Source: JADHLJ01 sp038118725
GTDB taxonomy: Bacteria; Pseudomonadota; Alphaproteobacteria; Thalassobaculales; Thalassobaculaceae
NCBI GenBank assembly: GCA_038118725.1
Contig: JAYOIK010000013.1
Coordinates: forward strand, 1 to 64,000
DNA length: 64,000 nucleotides
Direction: 5' to 3'
Under the pieces are notes generated by a model. The model did not search any database. It was not told the DNA's origin and saw nothing but the letters and a program-made list of their open reading frames with translations. Positions 8,400 through 17,222 of the stretch are shown piece after piece (within the stretch, counting starts at the first letter, position 1; every line of letters starts with the position of its first letter). The position numbers were made by a program, and so were the translations under genes.

Positions 8400-9820
8400 T
8401 CGAGATCACCACGCCGATAGGCGGACATGAAGGTACCGCCTTGCGGGGTGGGAAAATCGCGATACCGCGTCCAAGCCGTTGCGAAAGGCAGCCAGCGGAG
8501 CACGCCACGATCCCACGATAAGCATCTCAACGTCCAGGACGCAATACGAGCCATAGGGGCATATAGTCGAGGTCGTGATGCGAAGTATGACCATAAACCC
8601 AGTGCATTTCTGGCGATGCTTCCTCCATGGCCATTTTGGTATGACCGCTCTCTGTAGTGACGCATCATCTTGGTGAGCGGAATTTTCATCGGGCAAACTT
8701 GCTCACAGCGCCCACAGAATGTAGACGCATGGGGCAAGTGCGCACTCCCTTCCACGCCCATCAGGGACGGTGTCAAAACCGCCCCCATGGGTCCGGGATA
8801 AACCCAGCCATAAGCGTGACCGCCGACGGCTCCATAGACCGGACAATGATTCATACAGGCCGCGCATCGGATGCACCGCAGCATGTCCTGATTCTCGGTG
8901 CCGAGCATCGCGGTCCGGCCATTGTCGACCAAGACCACGTGATAGGCGTCCGGACCGTCCAGATCCTCGGATCGGCGCGGTCCATTGGAAACTGTCGTAT
9001 AGACCGAGAACTCCTGACCGGTGGATGACCGCGCCAGCAAACGCAGTACCGCCAGCGCGTCCTCCATGGTGGGTATCATCTTTTCCAAACTGGCCACCAC
9101 GATATGCACCTTGGCGAGGGTTTGCGTCAGGTCGCCGTTACCCTCGTTGGTGACGATCACGCTGGACCCGCTTTCCGCGATCAGGAAGTTCGCGCCGGTG
9201 ATTCCCACCTCGGCGGCGAAATACTTCTCGCGCAGCTGGCCGCGGGCCTCATCGGTGATGTCGCGTGACTCCGAGAGCCCCCGCCTGGGATCCAGGCCGT
9301 CATGGGCGGCGCGAAATGTCTCGCCAATCTGTTCCTTGGTGACATGCACCGCCGGAACAATGATATGGCTCGGCGGCTCGTCGCGAAGCTGAATGATATA
9401 CTCGCCGAGATCGGTTTCCACCCGGTCGATCCCCCGGTCGTCGAGATAAGCGTTCAGGCCAATTTCCTCGGCCACCATGGATTTACCCTTGGTTACCGTT
9501 TTGGCGCCGGCCTCCCGGCAAATTGCCATGACGGTTTCGCAGGCCTCCTCGGCGTTCCGGGCCCAGTGAACATGCCCACCGCTCTTGACGACATTGGCCT
9601 CGTAGATCTCCAGATAGGCGTCGAGATGCGCGAGCGTATGGTTCTTGATATCGCGGGCGACATCGCGAAGCAGCTCGAATTCGGGCAAGTCAGCCACCAC
9701 CTCCGCGCGCTTGACCGGAAAACCCCGCTTCAGATTTCCGAGCGCGCGTTGAAGTATCGGATCATCCAACGCGGCCCGCGCGTTTTCCGGGAAAGCGTGA
9801 GATGTCGGCGCATGCGCCAT
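8396..9820 (-). CDS. lutB: Lactate utilization iron-sulfur protein LutB
   Basis: 474 residues. The N-terminal LUD domain is homologous to LutC (SGSSVIVTNEGNGDLTQT is its core), and a ferredoxin-like part binds two 4Fe-4S clusters: Cys316, 319, 322 and 326 in CIRCAACMNHCP, and Cys369, 372 and 376 in CGRCEQVCP. It passes electrons from lactate oxidation within LutABC. The start shares one base with the lutA stop (TAATG). The length matches the LutB/LldF family, and no motif is broken. Confidence 0.97.
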   Translation of the reverse strand: MAHAPTSHAFPENARAALDDPILQRALGNLKRGFPVKRAEVVADLPEFELLRDVARDIKNHTLAHLDAYLEIYEANVVKSGGHVHWARNAEEACETVMAICREAGAKTVTKGKSMVAEEIGLNAYLDDRGIDRVETDLGEYIIQLRDEPPSHIIVPAVHVTKEQIGETFRAAHDGLDPRRGLSESRDITDEARGQLREKYFAAEVGITGANFLIAESGSSVIVTNEGNGDLTQTLAKVHIVVASLEKMIPTMEDALAVLRLLARSSTGQEFSVYTTVSNGPRRSEDLDGPDAYHVVLVDNGRTAMLGTENQDMLRCIRCAACMNHCPVYGAVGGHAYGWVYPGPMGAVLTPSLMGVEGSAHLPHASTFCGRCEQVCPMKIPLTKMMRHYRERSYQNGHGGSIARNALGLWSYFASRPRLYAPMARIASWTLRCLSWDRGVLRWLPFATAWTRYRDFPTPQGGTFMSAYRRGDLE

Positions 9821-10608
9821 TATCGGGTTCGTCCTATGGCGGGCCTTGATCCGTCTCCCGCAAGGATCTCGGCCACATGACGAAACTCAATGCTTGAACC
9901 CTCGCGGCTGGCTTTTCCCGCCATATTCAGTAGACAACCGAGATCCCCCGCTAGAACCGTCGAGACACCGCTGCTTTCGATATCAGATAGTTTCTTGTCG
10001 GCCATGGCGTTGGAGATGTCGGGATATTTCACACAGAATGTGCCGCCGAAACCACAACAGGTCTCTGCTTCCTGGAGCTCTTTCAACTCAAGCCCCTCGA
10101 CTTTGGACAACATGGATCTTGGCTGGGATTTCACGCCGAGATCCCGCAGGCCCGAACATGAATCATGATACGCCACGGCGCCCGCGAAACGCGCCGAGAT
10201 ACCGGAGAAGCCGAGAATATCCACCAGGAACGATGTCAGTTCATGGCTCCGCGCGGCCAGATGGCGGGCCCGGTGTTGAAGCGCCGGATCGTCATCGAAG
10301 AGCTCGGGCAGATGCCGGCTCAACATAGCCGCGCAAGACCCGGAGGGCGCGACCACGTAGTCACAGCCCTCGAAAGCATCAAGGAAGCCTCGCGCGACGG
10401 AACGGGCCGAGCGGCGATCGCCGGAATTGAAGGCCGGCTGCCCGCAGCAGGTTTGTGCCTCCGGAACCTCGACAACACAGCCCGCCGATTCAAGAAGTTT
10501 GATCGCCGCGAACCCGATGCTGGGCCGAAACAGATCCACGAGACAGGTTACGAACAATCCGACCTTGATCGGCGGCTTTCTTGAGCCCGAAGGGTCGTTC
10601 GCGGACAT
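9820..10608 (-). CDS. lutA: Lactate utilization protein LutA (CCG-domain protein)
   Basis: 262 residues with two cysteine-rich CCG domains, AQTCCGQPAFNSG and AETCCGFGGTFCVKY, of the type that carries noncubane or 4Fe-4S clusters in heterodisulfide-reductase-like subunits. It is the first gene of the lutA-lutB-lutC operon. The ATG is preceded by GGGAGAG at 4 bases. About 80 bases separate it from the end of mltA, so it may have its own promoter. The likely job is L-lactate oxidation to pyruvate independent of a flavin LldD. Confidence 0.96.
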   Translation of the reverse strand: MSANDPSGSRKPPIKVGLFVTCLVDLFRPSIGFAAIKLLESAGCVVEVPEAQTCCGQPAFNSGDRRSARSVARGFLDAFEGCDYVVAPSGSCAAMLSRHLPELFDDDPALQHRARHLAARSHELTSFLVDILGFSGISARFAGAVAYHDSCSGLRDLGVKSQPRSMLSKVEGLELKELQEAETCCGFGGTFCVKYPDISNAMADKKLSDIESSGVSTVLAGDLGCLLNMAGKASREGSSIEFRHVAEILAGDGSRPAIGRTR

Positions 10609-10688
10609 TCAACTCTCCCGATGGAATCGCCGGCAGGATGCGCAAATCCCTGGAGCGATGCAAGCACTGGCCACCAAAAGCCATATGA

Positions 10689-11882
10689 TCACTTCACGCC
10701 ATCAACCTCGAGTGTTTTCGGAAGCAGAAGATAAATCCGGCCCGATGCCTTCATCGGACCAGCCAGGGCCCGCGCGACCTCTCCATGACCCCAGAAAACA
10801 TCACCACGAACGGCACCGCGGATCGCGCCGCCGGTATCCTGGGCGACCATGAGCCGCCTGAGCGGCCGGCCCGATTCATCGCCATAGTCCGCCTCAAGCC
10901 AAACCGGAGCGCCGAGCGGCAGAAATTTCGGATCCACGGCCAAGGATCGGCCCGGCGTTAAAGCAACCCCCTGGGCGCCGATCGGACCCTCGCCGGCGAT
11001 CTCGCGGAAGAAGATGAAGGACGGATTACGGTTCATTATCTCGGTCTTCCGCTCCGGATTGGCTCCAAGCCACGCCCGTATCGACTGAAGCGAGATATCT
11101 TTTTTCGCGATCGCGCCCTCTTCGATGAGGTCTCGTCCAATAGCCCGATAGACGTGCCCATTGTGGCCGTCATAACCAACCCGCATAACGCCGCCATCCG
11201 GCAGGGAGATGCGGCCCGAGCCTTGAATGTGAAGAAAAAACGCGGCCACCGCGTCATCTACCCAGACCAGGGGCCGTGCCCTGTCCGCCAGCGCGCCCGC
11301 TTCGATTTCCGCGCGCGAATAATAGGGTTTCAAGCGACCATTGATGATCCGACCGGCGATCCTTTCGCCCCGGAGCTTCTCGCGCCAATCACCGAGCGTA
11401 ACCAGGACAAGATCACTTGGCCGCTTGTATATGGGAATGTTGAACCTTTCCGACGGCGTCATCGATCCCCGAAGGCCCGGTTCGAAATAACCTGTAAACA
11501 AGCCGTTGGCCTGGTTTCCCAACAAAACCCGATAGGGCTGGAACCAAGTTTCAAAATACTCTCGCGCCCGAGCGTCATCCGCGCCGCTGTCCGGGAGCGC
11601 CCGGCAGGCCGGCACCCAATCACCCACGCGTCCACCAACTGATTTGTCGGTCATTTGCCGCGCGACCGGCGCCTTGAGCAGACGCTCGCAGGAACGACGC
11701 AACGCCTGAAGCGCGTTCGCCGTGCTATCGACCGACCAACCTGGAATGTCGAGGAACGCCGTTGCTTGAAAGGATGGTCTAGTCGGCGCGGGAACCGGGG
11801 TCGGCTCAGGCCCCGTGGGTGGCGCGCAGGCGCCAAGGGCTAGCACGATCACCATGACGACTAGACATACTGGCGATCGCAT
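10689..11882 (-). CDS. mltA: Membrane-bound lytic murein transglycosylase A
   Basis: 397-residue lipoprotein that cleaves peptidoglycan and leaves 1,6-anhydromuramyl ends. The signal peptide of about 18 residues ends in a lipobox-like LGAC. The MltA barrel follows (FTGYFEPGLRGS, then LHIQGSGRI), and the C-terminal 3D domain holds the catalytic Asp region MVAQDTGGAIRGAVRGDVFWG. The in-frame region upstream lacks a signal sequence, so the ATG at 11882 is preferred; it lies 28 bases after the tim44-like gene on the same strand. Confidence 0.95.
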   Translation of the reverse strand: MRSPVCLVVMVIVLALGACAPPTGPEPTPVPAPTRPSFQATAFLDIPGWSVDSTANALQALRRSCERLLKAPVARQMTDKSVGGRVGDWVPACRALPDSGADDARAREYFETWFQPYRVLLGNQANGLFTGYFEPGLRGSMTPSERFNIPIYKRPSDLVLVTLGDWREKLRGERIAGRIINGRLKPYYSRAEIEAGALADRARPLVWVDDAVAAFFLHIQGSGRISLPDGGVMRVGYDGHNGHVYRAIGRDLIEEGAIAKKDISLQSIRAWLGANPERKTEIMNRNPSFIFFREIAGEGPIGAQGVALTPGRSLAVDPKFLPLGAPVWLEADYGDESGRPLRRLMVAQDTGGAIRGAVRGDVFWGHGEVARALAGPMKASGRIYLLLPKTLEVDGVK

Positions 11883-11910
11883 CAACCGAAGCCCGCTCGC
11901 TCGCCAGCCG

Positions 11911-12600
11911 TTATTCGATGTCCTCGGGCTCGCGCGTGGCGACGAGCTGCCAGTTTGGATCACTCGAGCGCATGTCCCGCGAGAACACCCAGATATCCCG
12001 AAGGGTTTCGATCTTACTGGGATCGCCCTCGACCACCTCTCCGCCCGCATCACGAACCACTTTCACCTGATCGGTCAGAAACTCCACGGTGATCGAAACC
12101 ACCGATCCTTCCAGGGAAACATCGTCGATGGTGGCCGATTTCATCGAGGAAATCGTGGTCTCGAGCGTTTCGTTCGCTTTCTCGCGTTCGTCTATGGCCT
12201 CTTCAAAACTTGCATATAGGGAAGGTCCAAGAAGATTGCGAAGCTCGCCCCGATCTCCGCGCGCGAAGGCCGCGACAATCCATTCAAAGGCCCCCTTGGC
12301 TCCACGCAGAAATTCGCGGTCGTCAAAGCTCGGGTCCTTCGCCTTGAGGCGCGACAAGCCATTCAGCTCGGAATCAAATCCGGCGGACTCATCGTCGGTG
12401 GATTCCTTGTTCGCCCGGTCCGGCAGCGAAATCACATTGTCATTTTCCGCCGCGTCTTCGGCTCCGCGTTTGAAGGGGTTGGTCCTGCGTTGATCCTCAT
12501 GACCCGTTCGCCGGCCCAAAACGCGACGTAGCTGAAACACGAGATAACCCGCCAGCATCGCGAAAATGATGATATCGAAGAAAGCGAAACCGTCGCCCAT
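11911..12600 (-). CDS. Tim44-like membrane protein
   Basis: 229 residues with one N-terminal transmembrane helix (about residues 5-23, FFDIIIFAMLAGYLVFQLRRVLG), an acidic linker and a C-terminal Tim44/TimA-like domain of about 150 residues (FDDREFLRGAKGAFEWIVAAFARGD is its start). In mitochondria Tim44 anchors Hsp70 to the import pore; bacterial TimA proteins are inner-membrane proteins of uncertain role. The ATG at 12600 is preferred over an earlier frame start because it leads directly into the membrane helix. The following mltA is 28 bases away, and the pair is common in alphaproteobacteria. Confidence 0.9.
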   Translation of the reverse strand: MGDGFAFFDIIIFAMLAGYLVFQLRRVLGRRTGHEDQRRTNPFKRGAEDAAENDNVISLPDRANKESTDDESAGFDSELNGLSRLKAKDPSFDDREFLRGAKGAFEWIVAAFARGDRGELRNLLGPSLYASFEEAIDEREKANETLETTISSMKSATIDDVSLEGSVVSITVEFLTDQVKVVRDAGGEVVEGDPSKIETLRDIWVFSRDMRSSDPNWQLVATREPEDIE

Positions 12601-12794
12601 TTCGCGTTTCCGATCGGTGGCTATACTGATCCGCCGATCGCCCTTTCCCTGCCTGTCTTCACCGAGACTCTGGACCTGTTCCAACGAGTGGCCTAGCCAA
12701 TTCCGGCCCGAAAAGAATTCCAAGCGACAGAGCCGCTTTCGCTGATAAAACGGTACACGACCCTACTTAAGCTGTCACTGTGCAAAGAGCAACC

Positions 12795-13340
12795 ATGGCC
12801 GCCCTCCTTTTACTCTGCTTGTTCGTGGGTCTACCATTTGTCGAGATCCTGACCTTCATCGAGGTCGGCGGACGGATCGGCGGCTTGGCGACCATCGGCG
12901 CCACCATCATCACCGCGCTCATCGGCGCGGCGCTGTTTCGTTATCAAGGAATGAATACCTTGGCGCGCGCGCAAACAAGCCTCGCCGAGGGACGGATGCC
13001 GCTTGAGGAGGTGGTTGGCGGCTTGGGTTTACTATTGGCCGCGATCTGTCTCTTTGTCCCCGGATTCGTGACCGATGTGATCGGCTTTCTTTTGTTTGTG
13101 CCTCCGATAAGGATTGTGGTTCTTGGAATCATGCTACGTCCGGTCCTAGCCAAGGCAAAAGTCGGGATGTCCTCAAGGGGTTTCGGCCCGACCACGGAAC
13201 CATTCAGCCAAAATGGGCGGACAATCGACGGAGAGTACCGTGATATCAGTGAGTCCGACCCCGATCATCCGATCATAACCAAGGTTATCTCCAATGATCG
13301 TGAAGATGACACGAAACCTCGAACCGGTGAAAAATCATGA
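12795..13340 (+). CDS. fxsA: FxsA-family inner-membrane protein
   Basis: 181 residues beginning MAALLLLCLFVGLPFVEILTF. Three to four hydrophobic segments (about residues 3-22, 28-46 and 73-100) are followed by a polar cytoplasmic tail rich in Asp and Ser. The family was named for suppression of F-plasmid exclusion of phage T7; its normal function is unclear. An in-frame GTG 15 bases upstream is an alternative start. Its TGA overlaps the ATG of the next gene. It is divergent from the tim44-like gene. Confidence 0.92.
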   Translation: MAALLLLCLFVGLPFVEILTFIEVGGRIGGLATIGATIITALIGAALFRYQGMNTLARAQTSLAEGRMPLEEVVGGLGLLLAAICLFVPGFVTDVIGFLLFVPPIRIVVLGIMLRPVLAKAKVGMSSRGFGPTTEPFSQNGRTIDGEYRDISESDPDHPIITKVISNDREDDTKPRTGEKS

Positions 13341-13891
13341 TTTTCATTCGCCACGGCCAGTCCGAGTTCAATGTTGTTTATACGGAGACTCGCGTAGACC
13401 CCGGCATCGAGGACCCGGCGATCACGCCATTGGGTGAAGAGCAAGCGCGATCCGCCGCCGCTCTCCTCGTCGATCAGGGCATAGAACGGCTGATAAGCAG
13501 TCCCTATAAGCGGGCCTTGCAGACAGCATCAATAATCAGCGAGAGACTTGCGGTTCCCATTTCAGTCGATCCCTTGGTCCGCGAGCACTATGCCTTCTCT
13601 TGTGACATCGGAAGTCCACGAACCGTTCTCGCGCGAACATGGCCGGACATCGATTTTTCCCATATCGAGGAGCGATGGTGGCCGCATGAGGACGAAACCG
13701 ACGACCTGGTCGCCGGTCGGGGTCGCGCCTTTCTGGAGAGAACCGCGACGCTCGCCGACCGGCAATCCGTGGCGGTTGTCTCGCATTGGGGATTTATCCG
13801 AGGTATCACGGGGTTGCGGGTAACCAATGGCAGCGTGATTCGCGTGGATGAAAATGGCGCCGGCGTGGTTGTCGGACCTGCCGATACATGA
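13337..13891 (+). CDS. Histidine phosphatase / phosphoglycerate-mutase family protein
   Basis: 184 residues. The phospho-accepting His6 is in MIFIRHGQSEFN, the conserved Arg is in SSPYKRALQTA, and the second catalytic His is in VVSHWGFIRG. This is the His-phosphatase branch of the PGM superfamily; the substrate (sugar phosphate, phosphoglycerate or another) cannot be told. The ATGA overlap with fxsA indicates co-translation. secB begins 55 bases after its stop. Confidence 0.92.
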   Translation: MIFIRHGQSEFNVVYTETRVDPGIEDPAITPLGEEQARSAAALLVDQGIERLISSPYKRALQTASIISERLAVPISVDPLVREHYAFSCDIGSPRTVLARTWPDIDFSHIEERWWPHEDETDDLVAGRGRAFLERTATLADRQSVAVVSHWGFIRGITGLRVTNGSVIRVDENGAGVVVGPADT

Positions 13892-13946
13892 TACCTCGCG
13901 AGGCACCGAGCCAGGCTCCAATTACATATTTTACGAGGGAATTTTG

Positions 13947-14444
13947 ATGACCGACACCATCGACGCGAATGCGCAACAGGCCCCAGCCTCTGGAACCATG
14001 CCGATTCGCATCAACGCTCAATATGTGAAGGATCTTTCATTCGAAAATCCCAGAGCTCCCCAAAGCCTCCAGCAACAGGAAGGCCAACCCAAGGTCGACG
14101 TCCACGTTGACGTGAAGGCGACGAAGCTCGCGGACTCGGTCTTTGAAGTGGTACTTACGACCACGGTGAACGGGACCGGCGACCAGGGCCAGCTTTTTCT
14201 CGCGGAGTTGAGTTATGCCGGCGTTTTCACGCTGGAAGGATTTCCCGAGCAGCATATTCAGCCGATTTTGTTGGTTGAGTGCCCCAGGCTGCTATTCCCC
14301 TTCGCTCGAAACATCATCGCCGATGTCACCCGTGACGGCGGTTTTCCGCCGCTGCTCATTCAGCCCGTGGATTTCGCCCAGCTATATCGGCAGTCCCAGG
14401 AACAAAACGCGACGCATCCAGCGGCGGAAACCGTGGTTCAATAA
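13947..14444 (+). CDS. secB: Protein-export chaperone SecB
   Basis: 165-residue cytoplasmic chaperone that keeps preproteins unfolded and hands them to SecA. Family features are IRINAQYVKDLSFENPRAP, the hydrophobic client-binding groove and LLVECPRLLFPFARNIIADVTRDGGFPPL. The start ATG is preceded by GAGGGA at 8 bases. It is convergent with dnaQ, only 10 bases away. In alphaproteobacteria secB usually sits in this block between fxsA and dnaQ. Confidence 0.97.
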   Translation: MTDTIDANAQQAPASGTMPIRINAQYVKDLSFENPRAPQSLQQQEGQPKVDVHVDVKATKLADSVFEVVLTTTVNGTGDQGQLFLAELSYAGVFTLEGFPEQHIQPILLVECPRLLFPFARNIIADVTRDGGFPPLLIQPVDFAQLYRQSQEQNATHPAAETVVQ

Positions 14445-14454
14445 GATAGGACCG

Positions 14455-15129
14455 TCAGTCGTCACGCCAAATTGGATCGGTGATCTGGTTCAAGAGCTCT
14501 TGATGCGCTTCTTGTTCGGCGGCGCTAGCGACGAAGTTCCGAGGTGGTCGAGCCGCGGATTCGCGGATTTCGGGAGCTGATTCCGGAACAGCATCCGCCG
14601 CGAGTTCAAAGCCAGGTTGCCTGCCGCCGATGAGCTCCAGATACACCGCCGCGAGCAAGTTCGCGTCAACCAACGCGCCATGTAGATCACGATGCGAGTT
14701 GTCGATCTCGAATCGACGGCATAGCGCATCCAAGCTGGCTTGCGCGCCAGGGTACCGGCGGCGTGCTATTTGTAGGGTATCCACCACCCTGTTCATCGGA
14801 ATATCAGGGCGCTTTAAACGGCCGAGTTCCATGTTGATGAAGCCCATGTCGAATCGGGCGTTGTGAATGATCAACCGATCCTCGGCGATAAAGGCGAGAA
14901 ACTCATCCACGATTCCATCGAAGGTGGGAAAGTCCGAAAGGAATTCACGCGAGAGACCGTGCACGTCATAGGCGCCTTGGTCCACGTCTCGTTCGGGATT
15001 GATGTAGCAATGATAGTGATTGCCCGTCGGCACGTGGTTCAATAGCTCCTGCGCCCCGATCTCGATGATCCGGTGACCGCTAAGCGCGTCCAGGCCCGTG
15101 GTCTCGGTATCCAGCACAATCTCTCGCAT
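14455..15129 (-). CDS. dnaQ: DNA polymerase III epsilon subunit (proofreading exonuclease)
   Basis: 224-residue DEDDh exonuclease. Exo I is MREIVLDTETTGLD with Asp7 and Glu9; Exo II is IIHNARFDMGFINMEL; Exo III epsilon is HRDLHGALVDANLLAAVY with the catalytic His and Asp. It removes misincorporated bases as part of the Pol III core. The C-terminal 30 residues (HQELLNQITDPIWRDD) match the part that binds the alpha subunit. coaE is 22 bases upstream on the same strand. Confidence 0.97.
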   Translation of the reverse strand: MREIVLDTETTGLDALSGHRIIEIGAQELLNHVPTGNHYHCYINPERDVDQGAYDVHGLSREFLSDFPTFDGIVDEFLAFIAEDRLIIHNARFDMGFINMELGRLKRPDIPMNRVVDTLQIARRRYPGAQASLDALCRRFEIDNSHRDLHGALVDANLLAAVYLELIGGRQPGFELAADAVPESAPEIRESAARPPRNFVASAAEQEAHQELLNQITDPIWRDD

Positions 15130-15151
15130 GAAGCTTCTCCGAACTTTTCGC

Positions 15152-15745
15152 TCAGGCGGTTTTACGAAGACGCTTTATATAGCGGGAAAGCCTACGGTGC
15201 GTGTCCGCGAATCCAAGCCCGGTCGCGATGACCACGCTAGCGAGGCGGCGCTTTCGATGATCCGGCATTTGGCGACCAAGGATCGAGGTGAATTTTTCAG
15301 CCGTCATGTCAGGTCTCGCGAGCGCCCGACGTCTTTGCAGAAAAGCCGGCGCGCTCACAACGATGACTTCATCGCAGATATCTTGTCCCTTCGTTTCAAA
15401 GAGTAATGGCACATCGAGTACCACGAAGGGCGCCCGGCGCCGGCGGTGCCTGGCGATGAAACGATCGCGCTCGCTTCGAACCAGGGGATGGACGATCGCC
15501 TCAAGCTTCCTGAGCGCCGGCGTGTCATTGAAGACACGAGCGCCCAGTTCCACGCGGTTCACGGCTCCGTTCTGTACAACCCCCGGAAAAGTTTCACTAA
15601 TCGGCGCGACGGCCCGACCACCTTTGGCAAACAGTCGGTGTACACAGGCATCGGCGTCGTGAACCGGGATCTTGAACCGCCGCAGCATGGTCGCAGCGGT
15701 GCTCTTTCCCATGGCGATCGATCCTGTGAGGCCCAGTACCTTCAT
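15152..15745 (-). CDS. coaE: Dephospho-CoA kinase
   Basis: 197 residues; phosphorylates the 3'-hydroxyl of dephospho-CoA, the last step of coenzyme A synthesis. The P-loop GLTGSIAMGKST is at residues 5-16, and VLDVPLLFET is the CoA-binding lid. The frame is open upstream inside maf, but the family starts at MKVLGLTGS, with GGAAG upstream and 4 bases after the maf stop. In the usual alphaproteobacterial order aroE lies between maf and coaE; here it is absent. Confidence 0.96.
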   Translation of the reverse strand: MKVLGLTGSIAMGKSTAATMLRRFKIPVHDADACVHRLFAKGGRAVAPISETFPGVVQNGAVNRVELGARVFNDTPALRKLEAIVHPLVRSERDRFIARHRRRRAPFVVLDVPLLFETKGQDICDEVIVVSAPAFLQRRRALARPDMTAEKFTSILGRQMPDHRKRRLASVVIATGLGFADTHRRLSRYIKRLRKTA

Positions 15746-15749
15746 GTTC

Positions 15750-16364
15750 TCATTCTTCCAAAACACCGATGCTTCGCAGAAACCCGAGGGTCGGCCACAA
15801 CGGCAGGCCCAGGATTGTGTAGTGGTCACCCCTAACATCTTCGAATAGTTGAGCGCCCAATCCCTCGACCTGATAACCACCAACGGATGCCGAGACCTGA
15901 TCCCCCACGATCCCAAGGTAACGCTCCAGAAAGACATCGCTTAGATGCCTCAGACGAAGGGTCGCTTCATCCGTTTCCCGGAAGATGATCTTTCCTTCTC
16001 GAGCTATCGACACGGCGCTGATCAAACGATGGTTTCTACCCTCCAAGCGCTTCAGTTGCTCCCGCGCCTCCTCCGTGCCGCCGGGTTTTTCATACCACTC
16101 GCCATCGCATTCCAGAATCTGGTCGGCGCCGATAACAATCGACCTCGGGTTCCTGGTTGCGATTTCCAGCGTTTTCAACTCCGCGAGACGCAGAGCTCCG
16201 GCTTCCACCGAAGCGCCGTCGCCTATCATTTGTTCGCGGACCGAGGCTTCATCGATCGTGGGACGTTGGACTGTAAACACAAGCCCGGCGTTCCGAAGGA
16301 TTTTCGCCCGTGTCGCACTGCCGGAGGCCAAGATAAATGCATCCACCGACATCGATGGATTCAT
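15750..16364 (-). CDS. maf: Maf-family nucleoside triphosphate pyrophosphatase
   Basis: 204 residues of the Maf/YhdE-YceF family, which hydrolyses dTTP/UTP or methylated NTPs to monophosphates, a house-cleaning role. The family signature is LASGSATRAKILRNAGL; later comes IVIGADQILECDGEWYEKP with the catalytic acidic residues. Three in-frame ATGs lie close together; the one at 16364 is chosen because GGAGG sits 8 bases before it. It starts 21 bases after the PPSR stop and ends 4 bases before coaE. Confidence 0.93.
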   Translation of the reverse strand: MNPSMSVDAFILASGSATRAKILRNAGLVFTVQRPTIDEASVREQMIGDGASVEAGALRLAELKTLEIATRNPRSIVIGADQILECDGEWYEKPGGTEEAREQLKRLEGRNHRLISAVSIAREGKIIFRETDEATLRLRHLSDVFLERYLGIVGDQVSASVGGYQVEGLGAQLFEDVRGDHYTILGLPLWPTLGFLRSIGVLEE

Positions 16365-16385
16365 AAGGGATACCTCCATCGGGAA

Positions 16386-17222
16386 CTAACCTTCCTCGCC
16401 GTGAAAACGACCGTAATGTTGTAACACCGCGGCCGCCGTTTCCTCGATCGAGCGGCGAGTGACATCAATCACCGGCCAACCATGCGAACGAAACAACCGC
16501 CTAGCGTCCGTTACCTCGCGCTTAACTTTATCCAGATCAATGTAGTCCGACTCTTCTTTCTGGTTCAGCATCAGCATGCGATTGCGACGCACCTGGGTGA
16601 GACGCACCGGATCATTGGTCAACCCGACGATAAACAGATTCCTGGCTTCCAGCAGCTGATCGGGAAGCAGTACATTTGGAACAAGCGGTATATTCGCCGT
16701 CTTGTATCCGCGGTTAGCAAGGTAAAGCGATGTCGGCGTTTTCGAGGTTCTGGATACTCCGAGAATGATGATATCCGCGTCGGTCAGATCGTTGGTCAAC
16801 TGACCATCGTCATGGATTAGGGTGAAGTCCATGGCTTCGATACGGCTGAAATACGCCGCGTCCATGCGATGCTGGCGCCCGGGGGTACCCCGGCTTTCCA
16901 CTCCCAAATAATCGGCCAGGGTATCCAATACAGGATCGAGCACCGAGACACAGGGCACCTTGGATTTCTGGCATCCTTCGATCAGTTGGCGCCGCAAATC
17001 CGTATCAACCAGGGTGAAAAGAACGGGGCCTGGAAAAGATTCAACCGCGGTCAGGATTTTTTCGATGTGGCTACTGGTTCGAACCAGGGACCAAACATGC
17101 TCGGTGGGTCGGACACCTTGAAACTGTACCATGCAGGCACGCGCGATCTGATGATTGGTCTCGCCGGTCGCGTCGGACACGAGATGAATGTGGAGTTGAT
17201 CCGCCATCACCGTGGCCGCCAT
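16386..17222 (-). CDS. PPDK-type bifunctional kinase/pyrophosphorylase (DUF299, PPSR)
   Basis: 278 residues of the DUF299 family that phosphorylates and dephosphorylates PEP synthase or pyruvate phosphate dikinase. The P-loop GVSRTSKTPTS is at about residues 153-163, and the N-terminal HLVSDATGETN motif is also typical. An ATG 15 bases later is a possible start. It flanks the candidate origin on the left, reading away from it. In Caulobacter and Rickettsia the origin also lies beside hemE and a gene of this kind, as I recall; that identity should be verified. Confidence 0.9.
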   Translation of the reverse strand: MAATVMADQLHIHLVSDATGETNHQIARACMVQFQGVRPTEHVWSLVRTSSHIEKILTAVESFPGPVLFTLVDTDLRRQLIEGCQKSKVPCVSVLDPVLDTLADYLGVESRGTPGRQHRMDAAYFSRIEAMDFTLIHDDGQLTNDLTDADIIILGVSRTSKTPTSLYLANRGYKTANIPLVPNVLLPDQLLEARNLFIVGLTNDPVRLTQVRRNRMLMLNQKEESDYIDLDKVKREVTDARRLFRSHGWPVIDVTRRSIEETAAAVLQHYGRFHGEEG

